Shown here in pieces: positions 32,577 to 41,486 of a stretch of 64,000 nucleotides of DNA (positions within the stretch are counted from its first letter, which is position 1; the number at the start of each line of letters is the position of its first letter). Below the pieces are notes generated by a model, which made no database searches, was not told where the DNA came from, and saw only the letters and a program-made list of their open reading frames with translations. Made by a program: the position numbers and the translations under genes. The DNA is from an uncultured Blautia sp. (lineage in GTDB: Bacteria > Bacillota > Clostridia > Lachnospirales > Lachnospiraceae). Location of the stretch: positions 1 through 64,000 of the forward strand of contig UQHF01000009.1 of the NCBI GenBank assembly GCA_900540785.1, in the 5' to 3' direction.

Positions 32577-32657
32577 GCAGAGATTTTAAGGAAATAAAAA
32601 GAAAAATGAATAAAAAATAAAATTTAAATGAAAACAATACAGGAAGGTTTTGAAATA

Positions 32658-32686
32658 TTGATTTCAAATTCCAGTTATGTTACAAT
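32658..32686 (+). promoter_or_regulatory. Promoter of the NlpC/P60 gene
   Basis: TTGATT (32658-32663), a 17-base spacer and TACAAT (32681-32686). A leader of about 85 bases follows, with only a weak ggag site 12 bases before the start. Confidence 0.6.
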
Positions 32687-32779
32687 ATAACAGGTTATAA
32701 TTCAGGATTAAGATTTCAGCAGACCTTTATATAGGGGAGTAAAGGGATGTTCAAGGAAAGAAGGGAGCATCTTTAAAAT

Positions 32780-34654
32780 ATGAAAAACAAATATGTGACC
32801 AAGTGTTTATGCATAACATTGATGTCTGCTATGATACTGACTGGAAGTCCGGCGGCTGTTATGGCATCGGATATACTTACATCAGAGAATGCTTCAGCCG
32901 GTGAGGAGCTGTCCGGTCAGCCGGTTCAGCCTTCTGAACCACCGCAGCTTGAAACCCCGGAAACAGAGGTTCCGGAAGTCAGTCCAGAACCGGAAGATCC
33001 AACGCCAACACCGGGCGAACCGACACCGGAGGTCAGTCCGACACCAACACCGGGTGAGCCGACACCGGAGGTCAGCCCGACGCCAACACCGGGTGAGCCG
33101 ACACCGGAAGTCAGTCCGACACCAACACCGGAGGTCAGTCCGACGCCAACACCGGAAGAAATGACGCCTGTTTTAACAGAAAAGGCGCAGAAAGTAATTA
33201 CAATGATTGAGAAAATGTCAGGTGTGAAACTGACTTTGAAGGATGAAGAGAAAATTCGTTCTATTCGAAAGGCATATGATGAATTGTCAGAAGTAGAAAA
33301 ACTGGCAGTCAGCAATTATAATGATCTGGTAGAAATGGAAAAAACGATTTCTGCTCTTTTGGTTGGAGATATTGTTGGTGACGGGACAGGAAAAGATGAT
33401 CTGACAGACGGCAAGGGAGACAGCCTTACAGATAAGCCTTCCGTGCAGGTGGGACAGCCGGTATATTATACAAATATGGTTTCAAACCTTCATGCAGGGA
33501 AAGAGTTTTATCTGGATAGTCTGAAAGAAAATTATCATCTTTCTTTTTCGGAAGATTTTGCAGATGTAATGGAAGAAATTGAAAGAGAATATAAAGAAAA
33601 AAATAAACTGGCAGATGTAAGCGAGATGAGAAATCTGAAAACTACCACCTCCGAGGACAGACTCCTTGTGAGAAACTGGCAGGATATTTTGTCTGTTTAT
33701 ATTTATGAACAGAGTAAAAAGGGCGTGGATACATATGTACTGGACGCTTCCTGCAAGGAAGAGCTTGCCAGGATTTTTGGCGAGATGAATCCGGTTGTCC
33801 GCGATAAGAAAGATATTACTAAGGTATCTTACGGCGATTATCACATTAATAATTATATTAAGAAAAATAAAATTCCAAAAGAAGACAGAGCTGTTCTTAA
33901 AAAATATATGGAGACAGATTGCAAACTTCTTTGTGCAGTTGTTACAGGAGCAAAGGGCTTTGTGCGCCAGAGCGTGGGAGACGATGTATCCGAAGAACGT
34001 GTAAATGTTATTTCAGCAGCGTACTCTCTTGTAGGCGAGGTAGGATATTTCTGGGGCGGAAAATCAACCGTTCTTGGAATGGATCCTAACTGGGGACAGG
34101 CGGCAGCCGTAACTGCGGAGGGAAGCAGAAGCAGCGGTACTGTGCGGGCATATGGCCTTGACTGCAGTGGATTTGTTACCTGGTCTGTGATCAACGGATA
34201 CCAGAATCAGGGAATGCAGGCAGCAGTAGGAGATGGAACTTCCGATCAGTGGACAAAAGCGAATGTGGTAAGTGAGGCGGATGCACAGCCAGGAGATCTT
34301 GTATTTCAGAGAGGACCGGAAGCTGGAAGCGATAACCATGTGGGTATTCTCTGCGGCAAGACAGATGCCGGAGACTGGATCGCGGTACATTGTTCCTCCG
34401 GCAAAAACGGTGTGACAGTAGGAGAAGCATACAGTGCAAGTTTCCGCTATATCCGCCAGCCTTCTTTCTATCCTACAGAGGAAGAACTGGCAGCAATGGA
34501 GGAAAACAGAGACGCGTTAGGTGCAGGGGAAGATATGTCCTTATCTTCTGAACTGTATAATGCTGTGGTTTCGGACGACGTGTTATTTGATACAGAGGAG
34601 CCCAAAACCCTCATAGATGATTCTGTCGTAGAACCTTTTGTGTTTGCAGAATAA
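32780..34654 (+). CDS. Secreted NlpC/P60 (C40) wall hydrolase with Pro-Thr repeats
   Basis: A 624-residue exported protein. A signal peptide (about residues 1-30, cut near VMA-SD) is followed by a Pro/Thr/Glu repeat region (about 45-130), which likely spans the wall. Next come a short helical repeat (KVITMIEKMSGVKLTLKDEE, about 134-190) and a helical middle domain. The C40 peptidase domain (about 410-560) has catalytic Cys in YGLDCSGFVTW and His in SDNHVGILCG. It probably cleaves stem-peptide bonds of peptidoglycan. No sortase motif is seen. It has its own promoter and terminator. Confidence 0.9.
   Translation: MKNKYVTKCLCITLMSAMILTGSPAAVMASDILTSENASAGEELSGQPVQPSEPPQLETPETEVPEVSPEPEDPTPTPGEPTPEVSPTPTPGEPTPEVSPTPTPGEPTPEVSPTPTPEVSPTPTPEEMTPVLTEKAQKVITMIEKMSGVKLTLKDEEKIRSIRKAYDELSEVEKLAVSNYNDLVEMEKTISALLVGDIVGDGTGKDDLTDGKGDSLTDKPSVQVGQPVYYTNMVSNLHAGKEFYLDSLKENYHLSFSEDFADVMEEIEREYKEKNKLADVSEMRNLKTTTSEDRLLVRNWQDILSVYIYEQSKKGVDTYVLDASCKEELARIFGEMNPVVRDKKDITKVSYGDYHINNYIKKNKIPKEDRAVLKKYMETDCKLLCAVVTGAKGFVRQSVGDDVSEERVNVISAAYSLVGEVGYFWGGKSTVLGMDPNWGQAAAVTAEGSRSSGTVRAYGLDCSGFVTWSVINGYQNQGMQAAVGDGTSDQWTKANVVSEADAQPGDLVFQRGPEAGSDNHVGILCGKTDAGDWIAVHCSSGKNGVTVGEAYSASFRYIRQPSFYPTEEELAAMEENRDALGAGEDMSLSSELYNAVVSDDVLFDTEEPKTLIDDSVVEPFVFAE
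33011..33158 (+). repeat. Tandem repeat coding GEPTPEVSPTPTP units
   Basis: Three 39-base units encode GEPTPEVSPTPTP, and a partial 24-base unit encodes EVSPTPTP. Units differ by a few silent third-position changes (gaa/gag, agt/agc, aca/acg). Such arrays change copy number by slippage, which would alter the length of the wall-spanning stalk. It is a coding repeat and not a CRISPR array. Confidence 0.9.
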
Positions 34655-34666
34655 AGGAAAAGATAA

Positions 34667-34700
34667 AAACAGCTTCCTCTTTTGCGGAGGAAGCTGTTTT
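34667..34700 (+). terminator. Intrinsic terminator of the NlpC/P60 gene
   Basis: aaacagcttcctc and gaggaagctgttt form a long stem around ttttgcg, ending in tttt. It lies 12 bases after the stop and 30 before the next start. Confidence 0.8.
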
Positions 34701-34729
34701 CGCTGTGAACGGCTGAAAGGAAAAGAAAA

Positions 34730-35899
34730 ATGAGAAAAAAGAAATCCTTTATAAGATTTTTTGTTTTTCTGCTGATGCTTTTGACAGCAGTTGGGACAGG
34801 GTGGGTGTTTTTAAAACGTGAACCGTCTGAAGTAACACAGCTTCGAAAAGCAAAAGTTCCGGAAACCGATGGAGGACATCAGGAGTATTACTTTAAACAG
34901 CTTGACCGGGAGGAGAAGAGGGCTTACCGGGAAATTCTGGAAGGTGTGAGAAAGAGAGAAGAGGAGTTTTATGTAACTCTTTCAGCAGACGACAAAGTGG
35001 ATAAAGTATACCATGCTGTATTGAAAGATCATCAGGAGCTTTTCTGGGTGCATAACAGAGAAACCATATATAAAACCACATTTAAAGGCAGAGATTACTG
35101 TCTCCTTTCTCCGGGATATTCTTATACGGAGGAGGAAATAAAAGAAATCTCTCAGGCAATGGAAACAGCTTTTCAGGAGGTTTTATCTCTGCTTCCGGCA
35201 GAAGCGGGGGATTACGAAAAGGCAAAAACGGTATATACGTATCTGATCGATCTGGCATCTTATGAAGTATCTGAGCATGACCAGAGTATTGCAGGAATTT
35301 TCTGGAAAAAATCTGCTGTATGCGCAGGGTATGCAGGGGCTGCCCAGTATCTTCTGGAGCGTCTGAATGTTCCCTGTATTTATGTGGAAGGTGATGCGGC
35401 AGACAGCGATCTGAACCATGCCTGGAACATAGTGGAAATTGATGGGCAGAATTATTATATGGATGTGACGAACGGTGACCAGCCGGAATTTCTGGAAGGA
35501 GATGCAGCAGTTCTGAAGGAGCATAAAACAACGATGTACGATTATTTGTGCCCGTTTCCAAAGGAGTATGAAGCTGTTTATACGCCGTCAGGGGAATTTG
35601 CAGTTCCGTCCTGCAGTATGGAAGATAAAAACTTTTATGTATTGAATGATGCCTGTTTTGATATGTATGACTGGCAGGAGATTTATGAATACTGCTGTAT
35701 GCGCCTTGATAACGGAGCTGCCGTCGTGCGGTTTAAATTCCGCACTCAGCAGGAATTTGACAGGGCATACAAAGACTGGATAGAAGGAAATTCAGCAGAA
35801 AAGGTGGAGCAGTATTATATGTCACTTTATGGAAGGGAACAGATAGAATACCACTATGGTGTTCTGGAAAATTTAAAAACGATTTATTTTATGTTTTGA
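34730..35899 (+). CDS. Membrane-anchored transglutaminase-like protein
   Basis: A 389-residue protein with an N-terminal anchor (about residues 9-27). The transglutaminase-like triad is intact: Cys in KSAVCAGYAGAAQYLLERL (near 197), His in LNHAWNIVEIDGQNYYMDVT (near 227) and Asp in the same block. Such domains act as peptidases or peptidoglycan-linked transferases outside the cell; the substrate is unknown. It heads a run with the DUF4203 membrane protein, pilT and ybaK. Confidence 0.8.
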   Translation: MRKKKSFIRFFVFLLMLLTAVGTGWVFLKREPSEVTQLRKAKVPETDGGHQEYYFKQLDREEKRAYREILEGVRKREEEFYVTLSADDKVDKVYHAVLKDHQELFWVHNRETIYKTTFKGRDYCLLSPGYSYTEEEIKEISQAMETAFQEVLSLLPAEAGDYEKAKTVYTYLIDLASYEVSEHDQSIAGIFWKKSAVCAGYAGAAQYLLERLNVPCIYVEGDAADSDLNHAWNIVEIDGQNYYMDVTNGDQPEFLEGDAAVLKEHKTTMYDYLCPFPKEYEAVYTPSGEFAVPSCSMEDKNFYVLNDACFDMYDWQEIYEYCCMRLDNGAAVVRFKFRTQQEFDRAYKDWIEGNSAEKVEQYYMSLYGREQIEYHYGVLENLKTIYFMF

Positions 35900-35912
35900 A
35901 AGGAGGAAAAGT

Positions 35913-36743
35913 ATGACGGAAATTCTGACAAGAGTGATGGGGGTACTGCAGAGAGTGCGCGATATGAGTGAACTTTCCAGTGCTGCTACAATTGTTTTTG
36001 CGGTAATTTTTGTTTTTGGACTTTTAAACTGTATTTTGGGATACCGGATTCTTCGTTTCTGGATGATGCTTTTTGGTTTTGGAATGGGAGCGGGGCTGGG
36101 GCTTGTGGCAGCCTTTTTATCAGGAGCTGAGGGAAAGAGTTCCTATCTTGTGGCTATGCTGATCTTAGGTGTGATCCTTGCAGCCATTTCCTTTCTGATA
36201 TACAGAGCCGGTATTTTTATCCTGGGTGCCGGAATCGGAATGAGTCTGGGAATTTACATACTTCATCCTACTACATCAGCCATGTTTTTTCTTTGCATTC
36301 TCATTGGTGTGGGGCTTGGATGCCTTGCTATGCGGTATGCAAGAGAAGTGATCATTGTGGGAACGAGTCTTCTTGGAGGAGCTATGGCAGGATTTTCTCT
36401 GGGAAAGCTTGGCGGACTTGCAAATATTCCTTACGGCCTTGCCATGAGTGTGGGATTTGTGGCTCTTGGAATGCTTCTTCAGTTTGTGATAAATAAGCCC
36501 GAATATGAGGAAGAGGAAGATGAGGATGAGACGGAAGAAAGAAGAAAAAGAAAACCTGTAAGACATATGCCGGAGGAATTCTATGATCCTTATGCAGATG
36601 ATTATGATCCCTATGACGATGATCTGTATGAAGAGGAAGAAACGGAAAGAGAAGAGGATTTTCTGGAAAAAACACAGGTATATCAGCCGAAAAGAAAATC
36701 AGCCAAACCGGAAAGAAGGCAGAATGCAGGAAGAAAGCTTTAA
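35913..36743 (+). CDS. DUF4203-like polytopic membrane protein
   Basis: A 276-residue protein with about seven membrane segments in residues 20-195, rich in Gly (FGFGMGAGLGLVAAFLSGAE and ILGAGIGMSLGIYIL). A highly charged C-terminal tail follows (acidic EEEEDEDETEE, then DPYADDYDPYDDD, then a basic end). I place it in the DUF4203 (TM7S3-like) family. The function is unknown. It lies 13 bases after the transglutaminase-like gene and 26 before pilT. Confidence 0.7.
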   Translation: MTEILTRVMGVLQRVRDMSELSSAATIVFAVIFVFGLLNCILGYRILRFWMMLFGFGMGAGLGLVAAFLSGAEGKSSYLVAMLILGVILAAISFLIYRAGIFILGAGIGMSLGIYILHPTTSAMFFLCILIGVGLGCLAMRYAREVIIVGTSLLGGAMAGFSLGKLGGLANIPYGLAMSVGFVALGMLLQFVINKPEYEEEEDEDETEERRKRKPVRHMPEEFYDPYADDYDPYDDDLYEEEETEREEDFLEKTQVYQPKRKSAKPERRQNAGRKL

Positions 36744-36769
36744 AATGAACGAAGGAGAAAAAGAGACAG

Positions 36770-37837
36770 ATGTATGATTTAAATGAGATATTGCTGAAAT
36801 CTGTGGAGGCAGAGGCTTCCGATGTCCATCTTACAGTAGGGAGAGCGCCTAGCTATCGTATTGATGGCTGCCTTCTTCCTCTGAAAGGAGAAAGACTGAC
36901 TCCGCAGATGATGGAGGTCCTTCTGATGCCGATTCTGGACGGAAGGCGCAGAGAGGAGCTGAGGCAGACGGGACAGACAGATTTTGCCTATGCTGTTTCT
37001 GGTATGGGGCGCTTCCGTGTAAATGTGTTCCGCCAGAGAGGCACTCTGGCTTCCGTGATCCGAAATCTTCCATATGTGATTCCGGAACCGGAGGAACTGG
37101 GACTTTTGGAGGAGATAACAGAGCTTACTGCAAAAAGAAGAGGACTGATTCTGGTAACAGGCCCTGCAGGCTGCGGAAAATCTACAACTTTGGCATCTCT
37201 GATTCAGAATATCAACAAGAAACATGCCCGCCACATTATTACGCTGGAAAATCCAATAGAATACCTTCACAGGCATGACAAATCTATTGTAAATCAGAGA
37301 GAGATAGGAACCGATGCAACGGACTATCCTCAGGCGCTCTGGGCTGCTGTGCGTCAGGATCCGGATGTGATCATGGTGGGGGAAATGAATGATATGGATA
37401 CGATTTCTATGGTTTTAAATGCAGCAGAGAATGGACATCTTGTTCTTGCGAGTCTCCATACAACAGGAGCAGAAAACACGATAGAGAGAATCATTGATGT
37501 GTTTCCTCCTGCAAAGCAGCAGCAGATCCGAATCCAGCTTGCATCTGTTTTGGAATGTATTATTTCGCAGCAGCTTATCAGGAGGGCAGACGGAGAAGGA
37601 AGAGTAGCAGCAATGGAGCTTCTCACTGTGAATCAGGTGGTTCGCAGCCTTATCCGGGAAGATAAAACCTATCAGCTTCCGTCAGTCATGCAGGCAGGAC
37701 GAAAGCTCGGAATGCAGACAATGGATGATGCGCTGTACGACCTTTATATCAGCCGAGTCATTACGGCAGAGGAAACGGTTCTATATGCACAGGATCCTGT
37801 TGGAATGAATAAGAGAATTAATTTTATGTGGATTTAG
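36770..37837 (+). CDS. PilT-type retraction ATPase without a nearby pilus operon
   Basis: A 355-residue secretion ATPase of the PilT family. The N-terminal domain begins LNEILLKSVEAEASDVHLTV. Walker A is VTGPAGCGKSTTLASLIQNI (near residue 130), the Asp box ITLENPIEYLH follows, Walker B is DPDVIMVGEMNDMDTI (near 200), and the His box is GHLVLASLHTTGAENTIERI. PilT disassembles type IV pili, but none of pilB, pilC, pilD or pilins lies within the window. The surroundings are surface-protein genes. It may act on pili encoded elsewhere or have another role. Confidence 0.85.
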   Translation: MYDLNEILLKSVEAEASDVHLTVGRAPSYRIDGCLLPLKGERLTPQMMEVLLMPILDGRRREELRQTGQTDFAYAVSGMGRFRVNVFRQRGTLASVIRNLPYVIPEPEELGLLEEITELTAKRRGLILVTGPAGCGKSTTLASLIQNINKKHARHIITLENPIEYLHRHDKSIVNQREIGTDATDYPQALWAAVRQDPDVIMVGEMNDMDTISMVLNAAENGHLVLASLHTTGAENTIERIIDVFPPAKQQQIRIQLASVLECIISQQLIRRADGEGRVAAMELLTVNQVVRSLIREDKTYQLPSVMQAGRKLGMQTMDDALYDLYISRVITAEETVLYAQDPVGMNKRINFMWI

Positions 37838-37848
37838 AAGGTGAGAAA

Positions 37849-38325
37849 ATGGCAAAAGAGGCAAAGACAAATGCAATGCGCATGTTGGACAGAAAAAAGA
37901 TAGCGTATGAAACCCTGACATATGACTGCAGTGAGTTTGTGGACGGAATGCACAGCGCAGACCTTACAGGTGCGCCCTATGAACAGTCTTTTAAGACCCT
38001 TGTAATGGAAGGGAAAAGCGGCGGTTATTATGTGTTTGTAGTTCCCATTGAAAAAGAAGTGGACAGAAAGGCGGCTGCAAAATCTGTTGGAGAAAAATCG
38101 GTAGATATGATTCATGTAAAAGATATTTTAAGTATTACAGGATATGTGAGAGGAGGATGCAGTCCTCTCGGGATGAAGAAACAGTTCCCTACGGTATTTG
38201 ATGCTTCTGCAGGAAGGTTTTCGGAAATTTATGTGAGTGGCGGAAGGATCGGACTTACTCTTAAAGTGCCGGTGGACGCGCTTCTGGAAGTAACAGGAGG
38301 AAAGCTTGCAGATATTACTGCGTGA
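37849..38325 (+). CDS. ybaK: Cys-tRNA(Pro) deacylase, YbaK/EbsC family
   Basis: A 158-residue aminoacyl-tRNA editing domain of the YbaK type, which hydrolyses Cys-tRNA(Pro) made in error by ProRS. Conserved parts are SFKTLVMEGKSGGYYVFVVP (near residue 46), the catalytic Lys region KEVDRKAAAKSVGEKSVDM, and GYVRGGCSPLGMKKQFPTVF (near 98). The ATG at 37849 with gaaggtg upstream is the start. It overlaps nothing but follows pilT by 11 bases. Confidence 0.92.
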   Translation: MAKEAKTNAMRMLDRKKIAYETLTYDCSEFVDGMHSADLTGAPYEQSFKTLVMEGKSGGYYVFVVPIEKEVDRKAAAKSVGEKSVDMIHVKDILSITGYVRGGCSPLGMKKQFPTVFDASAGRFSEIYVSGGRIGLTLKVPVDALLEVTGGKLADITA

Positions 38326-38340
38326 TATATAATGAAAGAA

Positions 38341-38380
38341 AAAAGGTTTGAACTGCAAAAGCTGCAGCTCAAACCTTTTT
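38341..38380. terminator. Bidirectional terminator
   Basis: aaaaggtttga and tcaaacctttt form a stem with an internal ctgca/tgcag pairing. T-runs exist in both directions. It separates the convergent ybaK and ABC-F genes. Confidence 0.85.
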
Positions 38381-38398
38381 CTGTCTGACAGAGGAGAT

Positions 38399-40039
38399 TT
38401 AGTTGTCCTCTGCGTCTTCTTCGTTGACTTCGAATACGTGACGCTTCTTTGCCATTTCATCGCTTGCAAGATATTCGTCGTAAGTTGTGATCTTGTCAAT
38501 TAAGGTTCCGTTTGGCAGAATTTCCATAATACGGTTTGCGGTTGTCTGCACAAACTGATGGTCGTGGGAGGTGAAAAGAATGACTCCCGGGAATTTGATT
38601 AGTCCGTTATTCAGCGCTGTGATGGATTCCATATCCAGATGGTTGGTCGGCTCGTCAAGAATCAGGATATTTGCACCGGAGATCATCATTTTGGAAAGAA
38701 GGCAGCGAACCTTTTCTCCACCGGAAAGCACACGGACACGTTTTACGCCGTCTTCTCCAGGGAAGAGCATACGTCCGAGGAAGCCGCGGACATAAGTTGC
38801 GTCTTTGATCTCGGAATACTGTGTCAGCCAGTCTGTGATCGTAAGGTCATTGTCAAACTCCAAAGTGTTGTCTTTGGGGAAATAAGCCTGGGAAGTGGTT
38901 ACACCCCATTTATAATTTCCTTCGTCCGGTTCCATTTCTCCCATAAGGATTTTGAAGAAGGTTGTAGTGGCAAGCTCATTTGCACCTACAAAAGCAACCT
39001 TGTCATCATGACCAAGAGTGAAAGAAATATTATCAAGAACCTTTACGCCGTCAATGGTTTTGGAAAGATTCTCAACCATAAGGACCTCGTTTCCAATCTC
39101 GCGGTTTGGACGGAAGTCGATGTACGGGTATTTACGGCTGGATGGGCGCATATCATCGAGCTGGATTTTTTCCAGGGCACGCTTACGGGAAGTTGCCTGT
39201 TTGGACTTGGAAGCGTTGGCGCTGAAACGGGAAATAAATTCCTGCAGCTCTTTGATCTTTTCTTCTTTTTTCTTATTGGCTTCTTTCATCTGTTTGATGA
39301 GAAGCTGGCTGGACTCGAACCAGAAATCGTAGTTACCTGCGTAAAGCTGGATTTTGCCGTAGTCAATATCTGCTGTGTGGGTGCAGACCTTATTCAGGAA
39401 ATAACGGTCGTGGGATACCACAATAACTGTATTGTCAAAGTTGATCAGAAACTCCTCAAGCCACTCAATAGCAGGAAGATCCAGGTGGTTGGTCGGCTCG
39501 TCAAGAAGAAGAATATCCGGGTTTCCGAAAAGTGCCTGTGCAAGAAGAACTTTTACTTTCTGGCTTCCTGTTAAGTCTGCCATCTGGGAATAGTGGAATT
39601 CTGTCTCAATGCCAAGACCGTTTAAGAGAGTGGCTGCATCAGATTCTGCCTCCCAGCCGTTCATCTCTGCAAATTCACCTTCCAGCTCGCTGGCGCGGAT
39701 ACCATCCTCATCTGTAAAGTCTTCTTTTGCGTAGATGGCTTCTTTTTCCTTCATGATCTCATAAAGGCGGGCATTTCCCATGATTACGGTGTCAAGGACT
39801 GTGTACGCATCGTATTTGAAATGATCCTGCTGCAGGAAGGAGAGACGCTGGCCCGGAGTGATGACAATATCTCCCTTTGTGGGCTCGAGCTGACCGGAAA
39901 GGATTTTTAAGAATGTGGATTTTCCGGCTCCGTTGGCTCCGATAAGACCATAGCAGTTTCCCTCTGTGAATTTGATATTTACGTCTTCAAAAAGTGCCTT
40001 TTTTCCAACGCGCAATGTAATGTTGTTTGCTGAAATCAT
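38399..40039 (-). CDS. ABC-F ATPase, YkpA/YbiT-type, with altered second Walker A
   Basis: A 546-residue twin-ATPase of the ABC-F type that binds ribosomes rather than membranes. The first site has Walker A GLIGANGAGKSTFLKIL (near 30), a signature degenerate as in YkpA (LTGSQKVKVLLAQ), and Walker B DILLLDEPTNHLD. The second has signature LSGGEKVRCLLSKMM and Walker B ILILDEPTNHLDM. However, its Walker A reads FVGANELATTTFFKIL, with Thr where the invariant Lys should be. The start at 40039 is set by aaagagg; a longer frame upstream is not supported. Translation-factor function is inferred from the family. Confidence 0.9.
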   Translation of the reverse strand: MISANNITLRVGKKALFEDVNIKFTEGNCYGLIGANGAGKSTFLKILSGQLEPTKGDIVITPGQRLSFLQQDHFKYDAYTVLDTVIMGNARLYEIMKEKEAIYAKEDFTDEDGIRASELEGEFAEMNGWEAESDAATLLNGLGIETEFHYSQMADLTGSQKVKVLLAQALFGNPDILLLDEPTNHLDLPAIEWLEEFLINFDNTVIVVSHDRYFLNKVCTHTADIDYGKIQLYAGNYDFWFESSQLLIKQMKEANKKKEEKIKELQEFISRFSANASKSKQATSRKRALEKIQLDDMRPSSRKYPYIDFRPNREIGNEVLMVENLSKTIDGVKVLDNISFTLGHDDKVAFVGANELATTTFFKILMGEMEPDEGNYKWGVTTSQAYFPKDNTLEFDNDLTITDWLTQYSEIKDATYVRGFLGRMLFPGEDGVKRVRVLSGGEKVRCLLSKMMISGANILILDEPTNHLDMESITALNNGLIKFPGVILFTSHDHQFVQTTANRIMEILPNGTLIDKITTYDEYLASDEMAKKRHVFEVNEEDAEDN

Positions 40040-40244
40040 AATATACCTCTTTTTCGTGAACTGTTTTTTAAAATTTCCTATTATAATGTAAGTATAGCCG
40101 ATTTCCATTGTACCGTAAACTGGGAAATTTGCAACAATTATTTTGCACTTCTTTGCTGTTTTCGGTAAAAAAAGCATACTTTACAAAAAAAAGGAGGACT
40201 GTTATAATCTACACTACCGGATTTTGGGATAAGGAGTGATATAT

Positions 40245-40286
40245 ATGACTATAAAACGAATCAGAAAAAAGGAGGAAAGGGCATGA
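40245..40286 (+). CDS. Thirteen-codon reading frame translationally coupled to ccdA
   Basis: The ATG at 40245 has a strong aaggag site 8 bases upstream. It encodes a basic peptide MTIKRIRKKEERA, and its stop overlaps the ccdA start as ATGA. It contains the ccdA ribosome-binding site (aaaggagg), so its translation could open or gate that site. I do not recognise the peptide. It may be a leader or the remnant of a longer gene. Confidence 0.45.
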   Translation: MTIKRIRKKEERA

Positions 40287-40972
40287 ACGGAATTTTAGAT
40301 ACTCTGGCAGAAATTATGAGAGACAATTTGTGGGCGGCACCTCTTTTGAGCCTTCTTGCAGGAATTGTTACTTCATTTACGCCATGCTCTCTTGCGACAG
40401 TTCCCATGCTTCTTGCATGCGTGGGCGCGTCAAAGGCAGGTCCGAAAAAAGCTTTTCGCCTTTCTCTTACGATGGCGCTTGGAATGGCTGTCACATTTGG
40501 GATTTTCGGTTCTGTGGCGTCTGTGATCGGACACTATATGCACGAGGCAGGACACTGGTGGACCATTCTTATGGGGATTTTGATGCTTTTGATGTCCCTT
40601 CAGGTTCTGGGAGTGATTAACATTATTCCTCATGTTCACGTAACGGAGGAGATTTCCGGGAAGGGATATATGGGCGCGTTTTTAACAGGAGCGCTGGGAG
40701 GATTATTTGCTTCTCACTGTGCAATTCCGGTTATGGTAGCCCTTCTTGCTCTTGTGGCAGAGCTTGGGAAAAATGCCTGGTGGGGAATCCTTTTGATGGT
40801 TCTTTATGCGCTCGGACACAGCATTCTTCTTATTGCGGCGGGAACAGGCTACAGCTATGTGGAAAAAATCATTCAGAATCCAAAAGCAGAGTCTGTGGGA
40901 AAATGGCTTCGGGCAATTCTTGGTGTTGTAATTTTCCTTGTGGGCCTTCTTCTTGTGTTCGGTGAAAAATAA
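40283..40972 (+). CDS. CcdA/DsbD-type thiol electron transporter
   Basis: A 229-residue membrane protein with six segments. The redox Cys pair lies in SFTPCSLATVPMLLACVG (TM1, near residue 34) and ASHCAIPVMVALLALVAELG (TM4, near 148), as in CcdA. It would pass reducing equivalents from cytoplasmic thioredoxin to extracytoplasmic thiol proteins. No partner thioredoxin-like gene is adjacent. The start overlaps a 13-codon frame. The next gene is an Rrf2 regulator. Confidence 0.88.
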   Translation: MNGILDTLAEIMRDNLWAAPLLSLLAGIVTSFTPCSLATVPMLLACVGASKAGPKKAFRLSLTMALGMAVTFGIFGSVASVIGHYMHEAGHWWTILMGILMLLMSLQVLGVINIIPHVHVTEEISGKGYMGAFLTGALGGLFASHCAIPVMVALLALVAELGKNAWWGILLMVLYALGHSILLIAAGTGYSYVEKIIQNPKAESVGKWLRAILGVVIFLVGLLLVFGEK

Positions 40973-40977
40973 AGGAA

Positions 40978-41006
40978 TTGCATACAAAAGAAAACAATGT
41001 TATAAT
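40978..41006 (+). promoter_or_regulatory. Promoter of the Rrf2 regulator gene
   Basis: TTGCAT (40978-40983), a 17-base spacer and a perfect TATAAT (41001-41006), starting 5 bases after the ccdA stop. Confidence 0.7.
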
Positions 41007-41078
41007 ACAAAGGTAAACCTGCCTGCTGTATATCTGCGAGAAATACACAGAGAGCTGGTTGGAAAGAGGTTAGACGGA

Positions 41079-41483
41079 ATGTTTATTACAAGAGAGAGCG
41101 ATTATGCAGTGAGAGTGATTCGTGCCCTGGCAGGTGAGAGGCGTTTAAGCGTGAACGAAATATGTGAAAAAGAAGAGCTCACTGCACCATTTGCGTACAA
41201 AATACTGAAAAAACTTCAGAAAGCAAAAATTGTGAAGGGATTTCGCGGGGTGCACGGAGGGTATACGCTGAACAGACAGCCGGACGAGCTTACATTGTTT
41301 GACGTGTACACAGCTATTGATCCGGAGCTTTTTATTATTGAGTGTATGGACGAGGGCAGTCCGTGTACGAGAAACAGTACGGATACTCCCTGTCTTGTTC
41401 ATCAGGAGCTTGCTGAGGTTCAAAAGGAATTATGGGGGCTTTTAAAGAGAAAGACACTGCAGGATATTTTTGACAGAAAATAG
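41079..41483 (+). CDS. Rrf2-family regulator with three conserved Cys
   Basis: A 134-residue winged-helix regulator starting MFITRESDYAVRVIRALAGE. The helix-turn-helix is SVNEICEKEELTAPFAYKIL, with wing GFRGVHGGYTL. Three Cys in IIECMDEGSPC and TDTPCLVHQ (about residues 87-107) have the spacing of Fe-S-binding Rrf2 proteins such as IscR and NsrR, so iron-sulfur or redox sensing is likely. The start at 41079 is preferred because homologs begin there and a promoter sits between 40978 and 41006. The next gene is nifJ, a plausible target. Confidence 0.85.
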   Translation: MFITRESDYAVRVIRALAGERRLSVNEICEKEELTAPFAYKILKKLQKAKIVKGFRGVHGGYTLNRQPDELTLFDVYTAIDPELFIIECMDEGSPCTRNSTDTPCLVHQELAEVQKELWGLLKRKTLQDIFDRK

Positions 41484-41486
41484 AAG

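Noticed and set aside
33011..33158. CRISPR array
   Set aside because: Units are adjacent without unique spacers and keep the reading frame of a protein.
32926..33315. Gly/Val-rich frame on the minus strand
   Set aside because: Antisense reading of the Pro-Thr coding repeat.
36745..36777. Ten-codon frame before pilT
   Set aside because: No ribosome-binding site and complete overlap with the pilT start region; likely chance.
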